A DNA stretch of 64,000 bases from Lycium barbarum (lineage: Eukaryota; Streptophyta; Magnoliopsida; Solanales; Solanaceae), in NCBI RefSeq assembly GCF_019175385.1, contig NC_083341.1, positions 24,932,203 through 24,996,202 of the forward strand, written 5' to 3'. Both the position numbers and the translations under genes were made by a program. The notes below the pieces were generated by a model. The model was not told the DNA's origin, searched no databases, and saw nothing but the letters and a program-made list of their open reading frames with translations. Below, in pieces: positions 25,716-37,640 of the stretch (position 1 is its first letter; every line of letters starts with the position of its first letter).

Positions 25716-25947
25716 TGTTGAAGCACAAAAGTCTAAATCACAAGCTAGTAAGGCTAGTTTAGTAATTTCCCCCAAAAAAATTATGTAACTAACTATTCCA
25801 TTAGTTAGTTAAGTATACAGTTAGTTGTTAAGCCTAGAACTAATCATAGCTTAGCTATATAAGCTAAAGTTCTTCTATGTAAACATTGATTCATTCATTT
25901 TTCTTTATCTGAATAAGAGCAAATACTTTTTCTCTCAATTATCTTCA
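25716..25947 (+). repeat. 3' LTR of the copia element (232 bp)
   Basis: Starts TGTTGAAGC after GAGGGGGAG and ends TTATCTTCA. It is the mate of 7085-7317 and is followed by AGACT. Confidence 0.9.
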
Positions 25948-26276
25948 AGACTAATTCACATATAATTTTGGGAAACGGGTCAAAATTACCTCTTTATTTT
26001 GAAATATTTGTCATATTCGTTCTTCTTTATACTATGTGGTCAAATTGACTTCCATCGTTAACAAAGTTTTTAAAATTACCCTTAAACCTAACGGGTCCCC
26101 TAATTCCCATTTTAATTACCCAATTTCACTTAACTAATCCATAAACCCGTAATCCATAATCCAATCACAATCTTAGAACATCTTGCTAAATGTTGTCAAA
26201 AATAAAACATTAAATCACATTCTTGAATTTATTTTCATCTTTGGCAGCATAAAACAGGGAGCAGCTCTGCTCCAGT
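25948..26276. other. Unassigned intergenic DNA
   Basis: AT-rich sequence without recognised features. It ends with GCTCCAGT (26269-26276), the left target duplication of the next element. Confidence 0.5.
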
Positions 26277-27032
26277 TAGGGCTGCTTGTCGGGCGGATCG
26301 GATGGATAATTACGCTTAACGATTCGGCTTAACGGTTATCGGCTTTTAAAAGCACTAATCCGCTAGCCAACCTATAAGATATCGGTTGGTTCGATATCGG
26401 GTTAGCAATTATCGGAGGTTATCGGGCGGTGTATCGGTTAAATCTAAGAGAAAAATGAATGATAAAATCACATGTAGTCAAGGAAATTATCTGCCTTTAA
26501 AGTGAATCAAAATGTAATAGTTTCACCTTATTTTACACTATCCGGGTTATAAAAGAAGATACTGATATATCCCCAAAAATATGGATAGGAATATAACCAA
26601 GAAGATTGAAATGTTGGATTCAATATTAGTAACAATAACGTAGCAAGTAGCAATTGTTTTCCAAGAAAATTAGCAAACTACAATATATGCAAACAAGAAA
26701 CAGGGAATGAACTAATTGATAGAAAACAACCAGCTTTCACAATTAACAGAAACAAAGATAAATATTTTAGGTTGAGACTTTAGCTTTAGGTTTACAAATT
26801 CACAATACCTATTTTATATGTTAGGGGTAAGAATATAAATATGAAAAATTCTTAACGGGTTAACGGTTTACCCGATAAGAAAATTGAGTAATCCTCCCCC
26901 GCACCGATAAGCCGTTAACTATAAAAATTTAATCCATTTTCCTACCGCAAATTCGATAACCCAATACCAAGAAGCCAATAAGCCAATTTTACGGTTGGGT
27001 TATCGATAGCGGTTCGATTTTGAGCAGCCCTA
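26277..27032. mobile_element. hAT-type non-autonomous element (756 bp, 8-bp duplication)
   Basis: Termini TAGGGCTGCT and AGCAGCCCTA are inverted repeats. The perfect 8-bp direct repeat GCTCCAGT lies at 26269-26276 and 27033-27040, the hAT hallmark. The subterminal parts are rich in 'ggttatcgg / ccgataacc' motifs, imperfectly inverted between the two ends. The centre has no coding capacity. Confidence 0.92.
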
Positions 27033-27095
27033 GCTCCAGTAAATATGGCTCCATTAGATATCGATACTAGCTTAGACTAATGACACGTGTCCACT

Positions 27096-27602
27096 TGTCA
27101 CGACCCAATTTAGCTAAGTCGTGCGGGCACCTACCTTTCCCACCTCGGTAAGCTAACCCTCAACCCAACGACAGTAAAAACGTAAATAAGCCATTAAATA
27201 AGCGGAAGAGAATAAATCACGTAAGTCTGACAGGTAATACTATAGAACAAGTGCGGAAATAAGAAAATACACCCCAGAGTCTGGTCTAATCCATACAAGA
27301 GCATCAAACTAGAATCTACAAGTCTGGAATATCAAAAATACATCAACACTGAATATGTCTCGGAATAGAAAATAAGACATAAATAAAGTAGAATCTTTAA
27401 GGCGACAGACGTCTCGTTCTCACCCGGTAGACTCTAAGCAAATCTCGAAGTGACTATCAGCCACGAGAAACAGAAATAGATAAAACGTGGAATTTTGCAT
27501 TCATAAAAGAATGCATCAAGTGCAGGTCAGTACAAAATCACAGTACTGGTAGGTATCATAGGCTGACTAAGTTTAGCTAACATAATCCAGACAATAAAGT
27601 AA
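27096..27602 (-). mobile_element. Truncated LTR (3' part only) of the minus-strand element
   Basis: Nearly identical to 30203-30709, starting TGTCACGACCC on the plus strand (the reverse of an LTR ending GGGTCGTGACA). The match stops abruptly at about 27602, so the first roughly 2.2 kb of this LTR and its polypurine tract are gone. Confidence 0.85.
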
Positions 27603-30202
27603 CCTAGCTATACCTTACGATTTCAAACTTCATTACCTAGCTATACCTTACGATTTCAAACTTCATGTTTCTCAACCTTTACCGATACGCAAATCAGATA
27701 CAACCCCGAACTTTTCGACGCAAAACCTAAATCCTCATATAGTAATTATATAACCATCGAACCTCTCATAGTATCACCTCGATATGCTCGTAAATTCTCC
27801 GAAAGTATCCAATCTTACACGGCCACTCGAAATCTTACGCAATTACCACCAAGTCTTTAATAACCAAAAGCGCTTACCCAACCTGTCCAGTCAATATTAT
27901 TTGCAACCATATTGTATTACCACGAGTACGGTCTCACCTCGAAAATATAACTCAAGTCCTCACATGATAGGGATTCCATAAATCTTCTCTCTTAAAGCAT
28001 GCTAACTCATCCACTGTAGAATGTTACGAAGCTTATCCGACGGTGTACCACCAAGCCACTTCTTATAACCCTCAACATGTCCGTTCACTAAAATTTGCTT
28101 CTCACTAGTCGTTGATCACGAACCTCGCAGAACTCTTTCACATCACATAGTCCATTCCTATAGATTTCCTTCTTAAGCTCACGCAACAATCACATCTCAA
28201 CTAGAATATGCAAGAAAACGACACCACAATCTATACTGACCCAAGAAATCCCCAAGATGTACCTTTTTCTTATCGATTCACAATCTGCTATACCTTTTCT
28301 CAACTCGTCAATTTTCTAATCACTTCACGATCATCGATACCGTAATCAATCCTCGAATCCACTGCATTGAATATCACATAACCGTAAATCTTGCAAACTA
28401 GTCGAATTAATCCTAGAGATAGGATCATACCACACCCTCTGCACCTTAGAGTTCCCTTAACGCTTACAACTCAAACTTGAACACTCTCTAAATCCAGCGT
28501 ATCACACAAACAGTCTCACTAATATCCTCACGTATCCCACTGAATAGTCATTGCCAGAATTTCCTGACTTAATTTTCGAAATGTATACCGAACTTAACTC
28601 AGTTAATCCATCATCGTCTATTCTATCATTTCAAGTACCTATGTTTACTAATCCCTTACTCAAATCCTTAATGTTACTAGTCCTCGAAGAATCACCCCTT
28701 ACCTCAATTATCGAATATGAATACCTCTAACCACTGACCTCTATTAGTTTATGACATAACCGAACATACCATACACTCTCAAACCCACTCTACACTTTCC
28801 AATCGCAACCAAGCTCCCACACCACTAACTCTTGCTTCAACGATTTCTTTTCTGCCCTTAACTTCGTAGACACCCATCAACCCCATCGGTCACACCCCTC
28901 GCTACACGTCATGGTATAATGTCCCCGCAGTCCAAACATGACTCAAGTACCCATATCACCTCACCTCCAGTCTTACGAACCTTAATCCCCTGAACCCGAT
29001 AGCAAGATGTCTCATTGTAAACCTTCAATTCTCTTATTTCATTTCAAATCACTCTTATCAATATCAACCAACAACTGCTCAAATCCACACGATCCTCTAA
29101 ACTAATCATCTATTTAAGCCCGACAACCACAAAACAATATCCATGTTTCTCCTTAAATCTAAGTGTAGCAACCAGTAACTTCCTAAGTCATTAACTCATC
29201 GCGTGCGCTCATAATTGAAGTCATTTCCATCAGTCGATTACTAACTCCTCAGAAGTCTAACACCTAGTCGAGTTTACCGATCAAACGATGTGCCCATAGC
29301 ATTCACTTAATAATTGAGTAGTCCTTTAACATCAACTAAATTATATTAAGAATAACCTTAGCACCAATCGCAATCTTATCCTGACAACCATGCCAGATAC
29401 CAATTTTTCCCTTCCCAATCTCTCGAAAAGTACTCATGCCCAAGATATTCTATGAAGCCTCACTTCGCTACGCGTTTTGGACCAAAGTCTTCCTTCATGT
29501 CCTCATTGTCAACTTCTTTTCTTTATTACACGCAACCACAATACGTTGCCCATGTTGATGGTCATCACCGAACTTGCACTTGTTCTCACATACCAAAGTC
29601 TAATACTCAACCGTTGCTGATTCGCTGACCCGCCATTGCTTCACCAGTGTCACGCGCCCCATCATAAAGCCTTTATGAAGGTAAAGTCAAACCAATCATA
29701 TCATCTAGCAACCCACTATTGTTAAGTCACAAATGCACTTTGTCACTTCTGAGCAACCCAACGCTGAAACATCGAGACCCTGTAATCCTCTGAACTATCT
29801 TCCCATTTCTCAAGAACTTTCGCAATAAACGAGTCTAATCGCAACTCCACACAATCGAATCCTTAGACCATCACCAGAGACTGAACTTGATCACTTTCCC
29901 GAATCAGAATAATACATCTCGTACCATTCCACAACACGTCATAGATCGACCGTTCGAATAATAATTAAGGACGAGTTTCCACCCTCCGCGGGTGATTGAG
30001 ATAAGAATGTTCAAATATCAATTGGAATCGACTAGATACCAATTCGAATGAAGTCGCACGAGAGAATGAAAGAATTCGAAGTTTCTTAAATGTCTTATAG
30101 CCTCATGCAGATAAGTACGGAGCTCATCGTACCAATCCAAAAGACTTTACTAGACACGCTCTTGTATTATAGACCGGGTAACCCAAGGCTTTGATACCAA
30201 CT
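27602..30202 (-). mobile_element. Non-coding internal region of the minus-strand LTR element
   Basis: About 2.6 kb without any frame resembling gag, protease, reverse transcriptase or integrase on either strand. A 33-bp unit is repeated at 27602-27634 and 27635-27666, right at the junction with the LTR fragment. The element is identified by the LTRs and by a primer-binding site next to the right-hand LTR. It could be a large non-autonomous retrotransposon derivative or a very decayed internal region. Confidence 0.65.
30187..30200 (-). other. Primer-binding site, minus strand
   Basis: On the minus strand TTGGTATCAAAGCC, close to the tRNA-Met primer site TGGTATCAGAGC, 2 bp after the LTR end. 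This fixes the orientation of the element. Confidence 0.8.
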
Positions 30203-32972
30203 TGTCACAACCCAATTTAGTTAAGTCATGCGGGCACTTACCTTTCCCACCTCGGTAAGCTAACCCTCAACCCAACGATAGTAAAAACGTAAATAAGCCA
30301 TTAAATAAGCGGAAGAGAATAAATCACGTAAGTCTGACGGGTAATACTATAGAACAAGTGCGGAAATAAGAAAATACACCCCAGAGTCTGGTCTAATCCA
30401 TACAAGAGCATCAAACTAGAATCTACAAGTCTGGAATATCAAAAATACATCAACACTAAATATGTCTCGGAATAGAAAATAAGACATAAATAAAGTAGAA
30501 TCTTTAAAGCGGCAGGCGTCTCGTGCTCACCCGATAGACTCTAAGCAAATCTCGAAGCGACTATCAGCCACGAGAAACAGAAGTAGATAAAACCTGAAAT
30601 TCCGCATTCATAAAAGAATGCATCAAGTACAGGTCAGTACAAAATCACAGTACTGGTAGGTATCATAGGCCGACTACGTTTAGCTAACATAATCCAGACA
30701 ATAAAGTAAGATAAGTAGATAAATCAACAAGTATACGTCAAACACAAGTCTGAACCATGTACATGTCATCACCTAGGTCGAAGCATCTAAACCTAAGTGT
30801 GCCAAGTCTCAATATATCCAATCCGAAACCAAACAACACAAGTAAATCACCAGATCATCACAATATAAGTCATAATGCAATGCAATGCAATGATGTATGA
30901 ATGCAAATGCAATGCAATGTTTTGTACACATGTACTCCGGACGGAAGTATCGACGTCTCGGTAGCACAACCCAGGGTGACTCGCGAAGTCTAAGCACTAC
31001 TCGTCCCGGATCTTTGCCCAACAGACAGTCAAGACTCCAGATCTTTGCCCACGGAGGATTTTCATCAGCACAACCCATGGGGGACCCGCCGAGTCCATGT
31101 ACCTCACGGATCCGGCACAAACCTCAACAACCGCTACCACTCAATCCACGATTCCGAGACAACCATCGAATATCGAACTCTCACGTCACTCTCATCCAAA
31201 CTGAGCCCAGCTCATCACAGTATTTTCTCAAGTATCATCAGTGTATCAACAGTATATCATGAAGGATGAGAATGCGTGAAATGTATGAGTCAACATCAAT
31301 AATCAGATCAATATTACAAGTACCAAGCATGGGTACGCCAACAATATCATGAAAGACTACACAAGTCATGTAAAACACTATCCTCGTATCAAATGTCAAC
31401 AAGCACGATACTACAATATCATAATCAAGATATAATAATAGTCCCCAAAATTACCATCACTATGTGGCATCAAACCAATAACAATAGAACAATTCAAATC
31501 ACAACACAACGGGGTGGCTAGCCCCAATCACACAACAGGGTCCAACCTAAGACAATATCCAACTCAACTTCATACCCGAAGGTTTACATGCTTTCTTCGA
31601 TAATATTATCTAAATATATGCTTCGCTAAACGAATTCTCACCATAGGGTAAGCCATAACCTACCTGGAAGGTCGAACAGCAATAAGACCAACAATCACTC
31701 CTTAGCCTTAGCCTTAGCCTTCCCTTTCCGCTGAGCCTCAAGATCAAGAAAGTCTAGTCATAATCGAAATCTATATTAGAAATCATGAAGATCGATACCT
31801 ATATTGCTATCATTCAAATTAGATAAAAAAAAAAAAAAAAAAAAAAAACCTAGAATTTGGAGAAACGGGGCCCACAAGGGTAAAACGGGAAATTCGGGGG
31901 TAAATTATCCAATTAAACTCTAAGTGATCAAAACCCTTCAACTAATTGCTACATTAACTCAAGGATTCATCCAATTTCGAAATCCAAGCAAAACCCCCAA
32001 TTTTGGGTATAAATCCTAACTCTTAAATTCAAGGATTCAACGCTAATAATGGAAGATATATGATTAACAACCTTAGATACATCATAATTTAGCACAAACC
32101 CAATCAATTTCGTCATTTAGAAGCTTAGATAGAATATTCATTAAACTCACCTTTAATCTTCACCACTTAATTACTAACAAGGGAAACAGGGATTCTAAGA
32201 TGATTAGGACTAATGGAATAGCAAGGAGATTAGGAGGACTTACCACCAATAATCCTGTAGAATTGCTCCCAATAAGAACCACTTTCGGAATAATAAATGA
32301 ATGAAAAGACTTGAGGTTTTATATCATTAACTACCCCAGTAACTGCCCGATCACCGCTTCCGCGGTCACTCAGACCGCTTCAGCGGCACCGCCCCAGCGG
32401 TCATACCTACATGGCACGGGACGCTTCAGCGGCAGGGTGACCGCTATAAAGGTACCGCTGCCGAGGTGCTAGTGCCGCCAAAGCGGGCACCAGACACCAG
32501 AAAACTATTCCAATTTTCACAACTCAACCCGAATTTTTGACTAACTTTCGAGGCCATCTGCTCACAAACCATATACACAGACATACATAAAAACACGCTA
32601 CGAACGCACCCATGACCTCGAAAATTCCAACGGAGGTCTCGTTGACCGAGTCAACCCCCGATACCTCAATTCCAACTTCCCAACCCAAGCCCCAAAATGC
32701 ATCCGAGTGCATTGGGAACCGAACCATATATACACACAAGTTCTAAAAGACCATCCGGACCTCTCGGAATTGATGAATTTTCGAAAAAGATCCGTTTACC
32801 CAAAAGTCAACTTTCTACGCTTTAAGCCCAAATTTCACAAAAAGTCGCCTGAATCAAATCTAAACACCCAGGGAAGCGTGTCAACGGTCCCCTCGGGTCC
32901 AAAGTGAGCTAACCAAGCTCGGGAAAGGTCAAAAGGGCCGAAAATGCAATAACGACCAAACGGCTCGTTACA
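30203..32972 (-). mobile_element. 5' LTR of the minus-strand element (2770 bp)
   Basis: On the minus strand it starts TGTAACGAGCC (32972) and ends TTGGGTTGTGACA (30203). It carries a GC-rich block of 'accgcttcagcggc' repeats (32345-32480) upstream of a TATA-like ATGATATAAAACCTC (about 32311-32326, minus). A 24-A run lies at 31825-31848 and an 'atgcaatgca' repeat at 30877-30920. The right flank CATGA does not match the left flank CCACT, so the outer ends are not a simple insertion pair. Confidence 0.8.
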
Positions 32973-33744
32973 CATGAGTCGTGTAATTAACACTTGGGAT
33001 GATATCATTAACCGTGCTAACTTGGTATAAAAGTTATGCACGAACGTAATGCTCATAACTTTCCTTAATTTTCACGGTTTGGACTGCTATGGTGGTAAGA
33101 ACTTAAAAACGGATTATGACAGTAGCATTTGAAATGTATGAACAATTCTTTTCCTCTTAATTTAGTTTCACTAATTATTTTATTTAATAAAGCATGATTA
33201 TTTTTTATTTATTTAGATAATACATTAAAGAATTATTGTTTTCAGCTGATCTGGTTTATTTAGTTATGTTATATTATTAATTCTTGTTTTGAATTTAATT
33301 TTTGCCTCTGTACATATAGTTTGCTTAGCCAAGAAAAATAAATAAAGGGATCGGTGGGACAGTTTGTTCAGAGGCAATCGTGATTTCGCAACTGAAAAAG
33401 CTTAAAAGGGGGAACATTTGCACTTTTAACTCCAAACATTATTTTCGCTTTTAACTCTTCACTTGTTAAAATTACAAGATTTGAGATGTGTTTTAGTATG
33501 TTGAATGGAGTACATCTTTAATTTAAGATCAAAGATTCAAAAAAAAAATTGAACTTTATGTCAAAACAAACTAAAATATATTATTAAAAAATACATGCAG
33601 TATATGAACAACACGGAGTGATGGCTCTCAATTCTCATAGACAACTTTTCAGGTCACGTCTCATTCTTTTGTACGGAGCCAAGTTTTGCACCTATCGTTT
33701 TTAAGGTGAAATTGACTTTAATTTTTTTTTAAAGTTTTGACTTA
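32973..33744. other. Intergenic DNA, nothing recognised
   Basis: AT-rich, with short frames only. No domain, MITE ends or RNA gene was seen. Confidence 0.5.
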
Positions 33745-33993
33745 ATATTTGTTTGGCCATGAAATTAGATCAGATCTTGAAATTTTGTCTTCAAAATATT
33801 TTCAAGTTTTTAAAACTGGCTTAGACGAGCTTTGGGCAGAAATTTCACTTTCACTCACAAAACTTCAATTTTTTTTCAAGTAAAATACATGTCCAAACAC
33901 AAGCGTAATTTTCAAAAATCACAACTTCAAAAACTCAAATTTTCAAGTTTTAAGTTTCAACTTCAAAATCTATTGTCAAACGAGAGCTTAGAT
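33745..33993. mobile_element. Relic of a 'TTTGGCCATGAAAT' Harbinger-type MITE
   Basis: Clearly related to the complete copy at 48450-48690, sharing 'tttggccatgaaatt', 'aaatttcac', 'ccactcacaaaacttca' type blocks and the end 'aaaatctattgtcaaacg'. The left terminal repeat is missing or too diverged to place. It lies inside a longer open frame that has no coding meaning. Confidence 0.65.
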
Positions 33994-34786
33994 ATAGCAT
34001 TTTTCCCAACTATTTTTAAAACTTAAAGAGAGTGGATAAAAATCATGCAAAGATATTTAAGAAGCTTCTGGTTGAATCATGCAAAGGACAGAAAAATATT
34101 TCAAACTACTTTTCATGTTCTTTTTGCTTCGTCTTTTCAGTCCCACATTCTTTGGAGTTTGCTATATCAATTTTATATAAAACTTGTAAAGTTCTTTTTA
34201 TAAATATGACTCATTATAAATTTTCTAATAATTTCTTTTGAGGTCTTGTAAAAGAATACAATACACATCGATTAATGAAATCATAATAAAATAATGCTAA
34301 TCAAGAGGGATCGCACAAAACACCACGGATGCTACCAACCTTTTCAATGATTATTCATCCCTGGTTTTATATGCTGCTCCCTTGATTCGCACATTATTTA
34401 TTATAATCCCATTGTTCGATGTGTCTTGTTTCTTTTTTACCAAGACTTTGAAAAAAACTCATGATTTAACAGAAAAGTTATGCAGTGCTGTATTCGTACA
34501 AGAATTTGTTTATACTAACTTATGTAGGAGTACATAACAAAAATGATTCTACTAAAATTTTATTGAATTTCTTTGCATGGTTTATCACACTCTTTGAATT
34601 TTGAAAAGAGTTAAGACTACTGCTATATACTAGCCAAAATCTTTAGAGCAAACTTTATTCAATTTCAGCTTAAATTAAACGATAGCAGCAAAAACTTCGT
34701 CGAGCAGTCAGGCATACCTGCCAAGCTAGGATCCTCAGCCATGCTGATTTTGAGACAATATTGTTGCGGAAGGAGAGTTGAGACAT
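33994..34786. other. Intergenic DNA, nothing recognised
   Basis: No coding or repeat signal was supported. Confidence 0.45.
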
Positions 34787-35190
34787 AGGGTGTGTTTGGT
34801 ACGAAGGGAAACATATACCAAAAAAGATTTCTTGAAAAACAAGCTAATTTCTTACTTATTTTTTAGTGTTAGCAAAAAATAAATATATATATAATCTAGC
34901 AAAACACTATGGTGTGGGATGCGATGGGGAGTGGGGGTCCAAGAATGGCGGGGGGCAGGAAGGTCCAAGGGTGGAGGTTACGTTGGGAGCGTTGGGTGGT
35001 AAGGAGGAGACAATGAACTTGAAATGTCATCTATGGAACTTGTTTTCCCCCCTTCTATTTGGGAAGTCATTCTCTTCATTTTTAACGAACTTATTTTTCT
35101 AGGAAAAATATTTTCTAAAAATTTTGACCAACCTAACATAAAAAAAAATTTAAAAACATTTTCCAAAAATTGTTTTCATATATAGGGATG
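34787..35190. mobile_element. Relic of the 'AGGGTGTGTTTGGT' MITE family
   Basis: Starts AGGGTGTGTTTGGTACGAAGG and ends in a degraded inverse of it (GGGATGACACCC, about 35185-35198). Internal 'gaaaaacaagctaatttcttactta' and 'aacttgttttcccc' type blocks match the copy at 47424-47803 in inverted orientation. No duplication could be fixed. Confidence 0.55.
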
Positions 35191-35864
35191 ACACCCATAG
35201 ATTATACGAATGTTGATACGCAGATCTGTGAGGAAGAAAGGGAGTGATGATGGGAATGGGAAAGACTCAAGTCAGAGTAGGGACGGAATGTTTATTTGCA
35301 GTTGTTGTAGTACAACTTTTCATTTCTTGGTCTTCAGTGTGCAATTTGCATGAAATCTATTTTTCATCTTCGAACTAAAAAGTAAGGTCCCATAAATCCG
35401 TAGCTAGAAAAATAATTTTTTCCCCTTTTTCTAGAAAGTATTTTCTTATATTCAATTTTAGCTCCAGATCTTTGAAAAAATCCTCAATGCAGCTTCTAAA
35501 GAAAGTCAACTTAGACATCTTCAAGAGCTTAACCAAAGAGAGGTGAATCCCGGTGTTATTGAACAATAGTCACCTAATATCACTTTTGGTGTTCAGACTC
35601 ATGTAACTGCTGCTGTGTCGGCATTCAGACACAAGCTGAGTGATACGAAATGTTTTCTTTTTTAAATAAAAGTAAGTTCATTTTTTTCTGAAACAGATGC
35701 ACTGCCCATAGTCACGTTGCAATGGTAGGCATCACTCTTAGCGAGGGTTGTAACCTAAATTCTTGTCCAAGTCCAACTTTAGACCATCTTTATTGCAACG
35801 GCAAAGCTAATTAAGCCCTAATCCAGTGTTTGTTTACTTGCAGTGTTAAATGAGTTCACTATCC
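35191..35864. other. Intergenic DNA, nothing recognised
   Basis: No supported feature. The short frames here show no domain. Confidence 0.4.
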
Positions 35865-36010
35865 AAGATTGCGGTGGGATGAATGATAACCAATGACCTT
35901 TAACCAAACACCTTAGGTTTGAGCCTTGAGAACGGAAAAATCGCTAATAGGAAGCCTTTCCCATTTAATGGAACCTATGTAATACAACTTTGGATTAGTC
36001 AGGCAGGTGG
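35865..36010 (+). repeat. Probable tRNA-derived SINE relic
   Basis: A B-box-like GGTTTGAGCCT (35916-35926), then 'gagaacggaaaaatcgct' and 'tttggattagtcagg', the layout I associate with Solanaceae SINEs. A possible A box is 'ttgcggtgggat' at about 35870. No flanking duplication was identified. Family name not assigned. Confidence 0.45.
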
Positions 36011-36213
36011 ATGCCTGCAACCAAAGGCTAAACCGAAAAAGATGTTGGAACAGTAGTTCTCATTGCAACTTAGACTTATTATAGCCCGTTCACCATGTTA
36101 ACTATACGACGACCTTGGAGAGCGATTAAAATTCTTCTTTGGCACAATTCCCAAGAATATTTGATACCGTTTGGTGTTAAACCTCAAGAAGGGTCAATCA
36201 AAAACAGTCTCTC

Positions 36214-36295
36214 TACCTTTCAAGGTAGGGTAAGGTTTGAATACAATTTACCCTCCCCACCCCACTTGTGAGACTACACTAGGTATGTTGGCAGT
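36214..36295 (+). repeat. Solanaceae SINE-like tail
   Basis: 'taccctccccaccccacttgtgag' type block followed by 'actacactaggtatgttg', closely resembling the 3' part of the tobacco TS-type SINE. The 5' part is not recognisable. Confidence 0.5.
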
Positions 36296-36329
36296 GTCAA
36301 ACCTCCAAATAAAAACATGGAATTGTGCA

Positions 36330-36520
36330 CCCAAGGGTAAGACCTAGTGCCAAATTAGAGGAGATCCATGAGGTCAAGTTCAAATCCTAATGGAGGCAAA
36401 GAAATACTACATTTTCTTCTCTACGTAAAGCTTGGTGGACGGAATTTTCCAGTAAATATACTGGTGGGAAGTATAAGATACTCAACAGAATAGACGAGCT
36501 AGCCCTACCACCACTAAGAA
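36330..36520 (+). repeat. Second SINE relic with B-box
   Basis: B-box-like GTTCAAATCC at 36378-36387, followed by 'aagcttggtggacgga' and 'tactggtgggaagta', a tRNA-derived SINE layout common in Solanaceae. Ends not resolved. Confidence 0.5.
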
Positions 36521-37640
36521 AAAGACGAAATTGCTGAACCCTTCACTCCCTACAGGGAAGCGTAAAATGCCAATGACAGAACATGATCTCAAAGAAGGAA
36601 TTGCTCAACTTTTCACTACCTTGCCAAGTACCGTCTGGTGCAATCAATTGAGGGTCGTGTTGATCTTGGTGCAATTTTGGTTGTTCACCCTTTCAACTTT
36701 ATGCACTTTCCATGCTATAATAACCAGAGTACGGTGGACTTATGCGGCCCTTTCAGGGTTTTCTTTTTCCCTCGACCTTCACAAACATGCATCAAGACAT
36801 TTGTGGAAAAACTATTGTTTACGCATAACCCTCGCTATTCAAGAACTTAAATATGAGATCTGCCATTACAAGACTAAATCTAAGATCTGCCAAGCCCTTC
36901 TAAATTACAATCCAAAAGCATCATTCTGTTTTATTTTAGTCACTACTATACCTGCATCTTTTAATTTCAATTAACAAGCTTCACACGCACTTTACTTCCA
37001 TATTCTCGAGAAAACGTGTACCTCCCTCACTACCATCTTTCAACTAACAAATTAATCGCTGTTCAATGACTTTACTAGGGTCATCCATCAGCTAAGGCCT
37101 GCATAAAGTCAAGTTGTAAACATCAACAAATGCTTATAGATAAACAAATACAATCAAGACGAACCATTCACCTCCGCAAAAATGCAAACTGAATACCCCA
37201 AGTGGGAATAGCTGAATGCTGATCCTTTCTTTGGAACCATTGGGTAATTGCTTCACCATTTTGGGTCTTTCTAGGCAAAGGCATAGTGCAGTCATGTAAT
37301 TGCGTCTTTACCTTGGAAGAAGGGCAAGCTGGAGGCTTTTGGACAGCAAGAATGGAAATTCTAATTACTACTAATAACTCAACATCACAAGATAAGATAG
37401 GAGAAGAGAGGGTTGCTAAGTGGTAAGCACCCTCCACCTCCAATTTTGAGGTTACGGCTCAGGTCACCAAGGGAGCAAAGCAAGGAAGCTCCTGCGGAGG
37501 GTGAAAAAAATTAGTACAAGATAGAAATTCACCATTAAATACCATCACTAACAGCGTGACGCCGATTCAACCTGTAGAATAAATAGCTCTTCACATTTCT
37601 TTGTTTTATCTACAATCCCGTTTAGATTACTTTTTTACAT
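36521..37640. other. Intergenic DNA including the probable 3' UTR of the OGT gene
   Basis: The minus-strand gene stops at 37641, so its 3' UTR must lie in roughly the first few hundred bases to the left. No clear polyadenylation signal was fixed. Two open frames here (36531-36974 plus, 37168-37443 minus) show no recognisable domain. Confidence 0.45.

Larger units (their letters stand above)
7085..25947 (+). mobile_element. Ty1/copia retrotransposon, split by two younger insertions
   Basis: The two LTRs (7085-7317 and 25716-25947) are clearly the same sequence. The primer-binding site, gag, protease, integrase, reverse transcriptase and RNase H occur in copia order, and a polypurine tract GAGGGGGAG precedes the 3' LTR. 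The flanks are AGATT (left) and AGACT (right), a 5-bp duplication with one mismatch. Removing the insertions at 10930-22755 and 23779-25472, plus one duplication copy each, leaves about 5.33 kb, normal for the family. By eye the LTRs differ at roughly a tenth of positions, so this is the oldest insertion of the stack. All coding parts carry stops and frameshifts. Confidence 0.92.

Noticed and set aside
30809..31269. Overlapping open frames of 74-121 codons
   Set aside because: They lie within the U3/R part of the minus-strand LTR, conflict with each other, and show no domain.
27091..32977. Simple complete LTR element with target duplication
   Set aside because: Outer flanks CCACT and CATGA do not match and one LTR is truncated.
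36531..36974. 147-codon open frame
   Set aside because: No recognisable domain, surrounded by SINE relics, no splice or promoter context; probably chance.
37168..37443. 91-codon minus-strand frame downstream of SEC
   Set aside because: Lies in the likely 3' UTR or flank and has no similarity I recognise.
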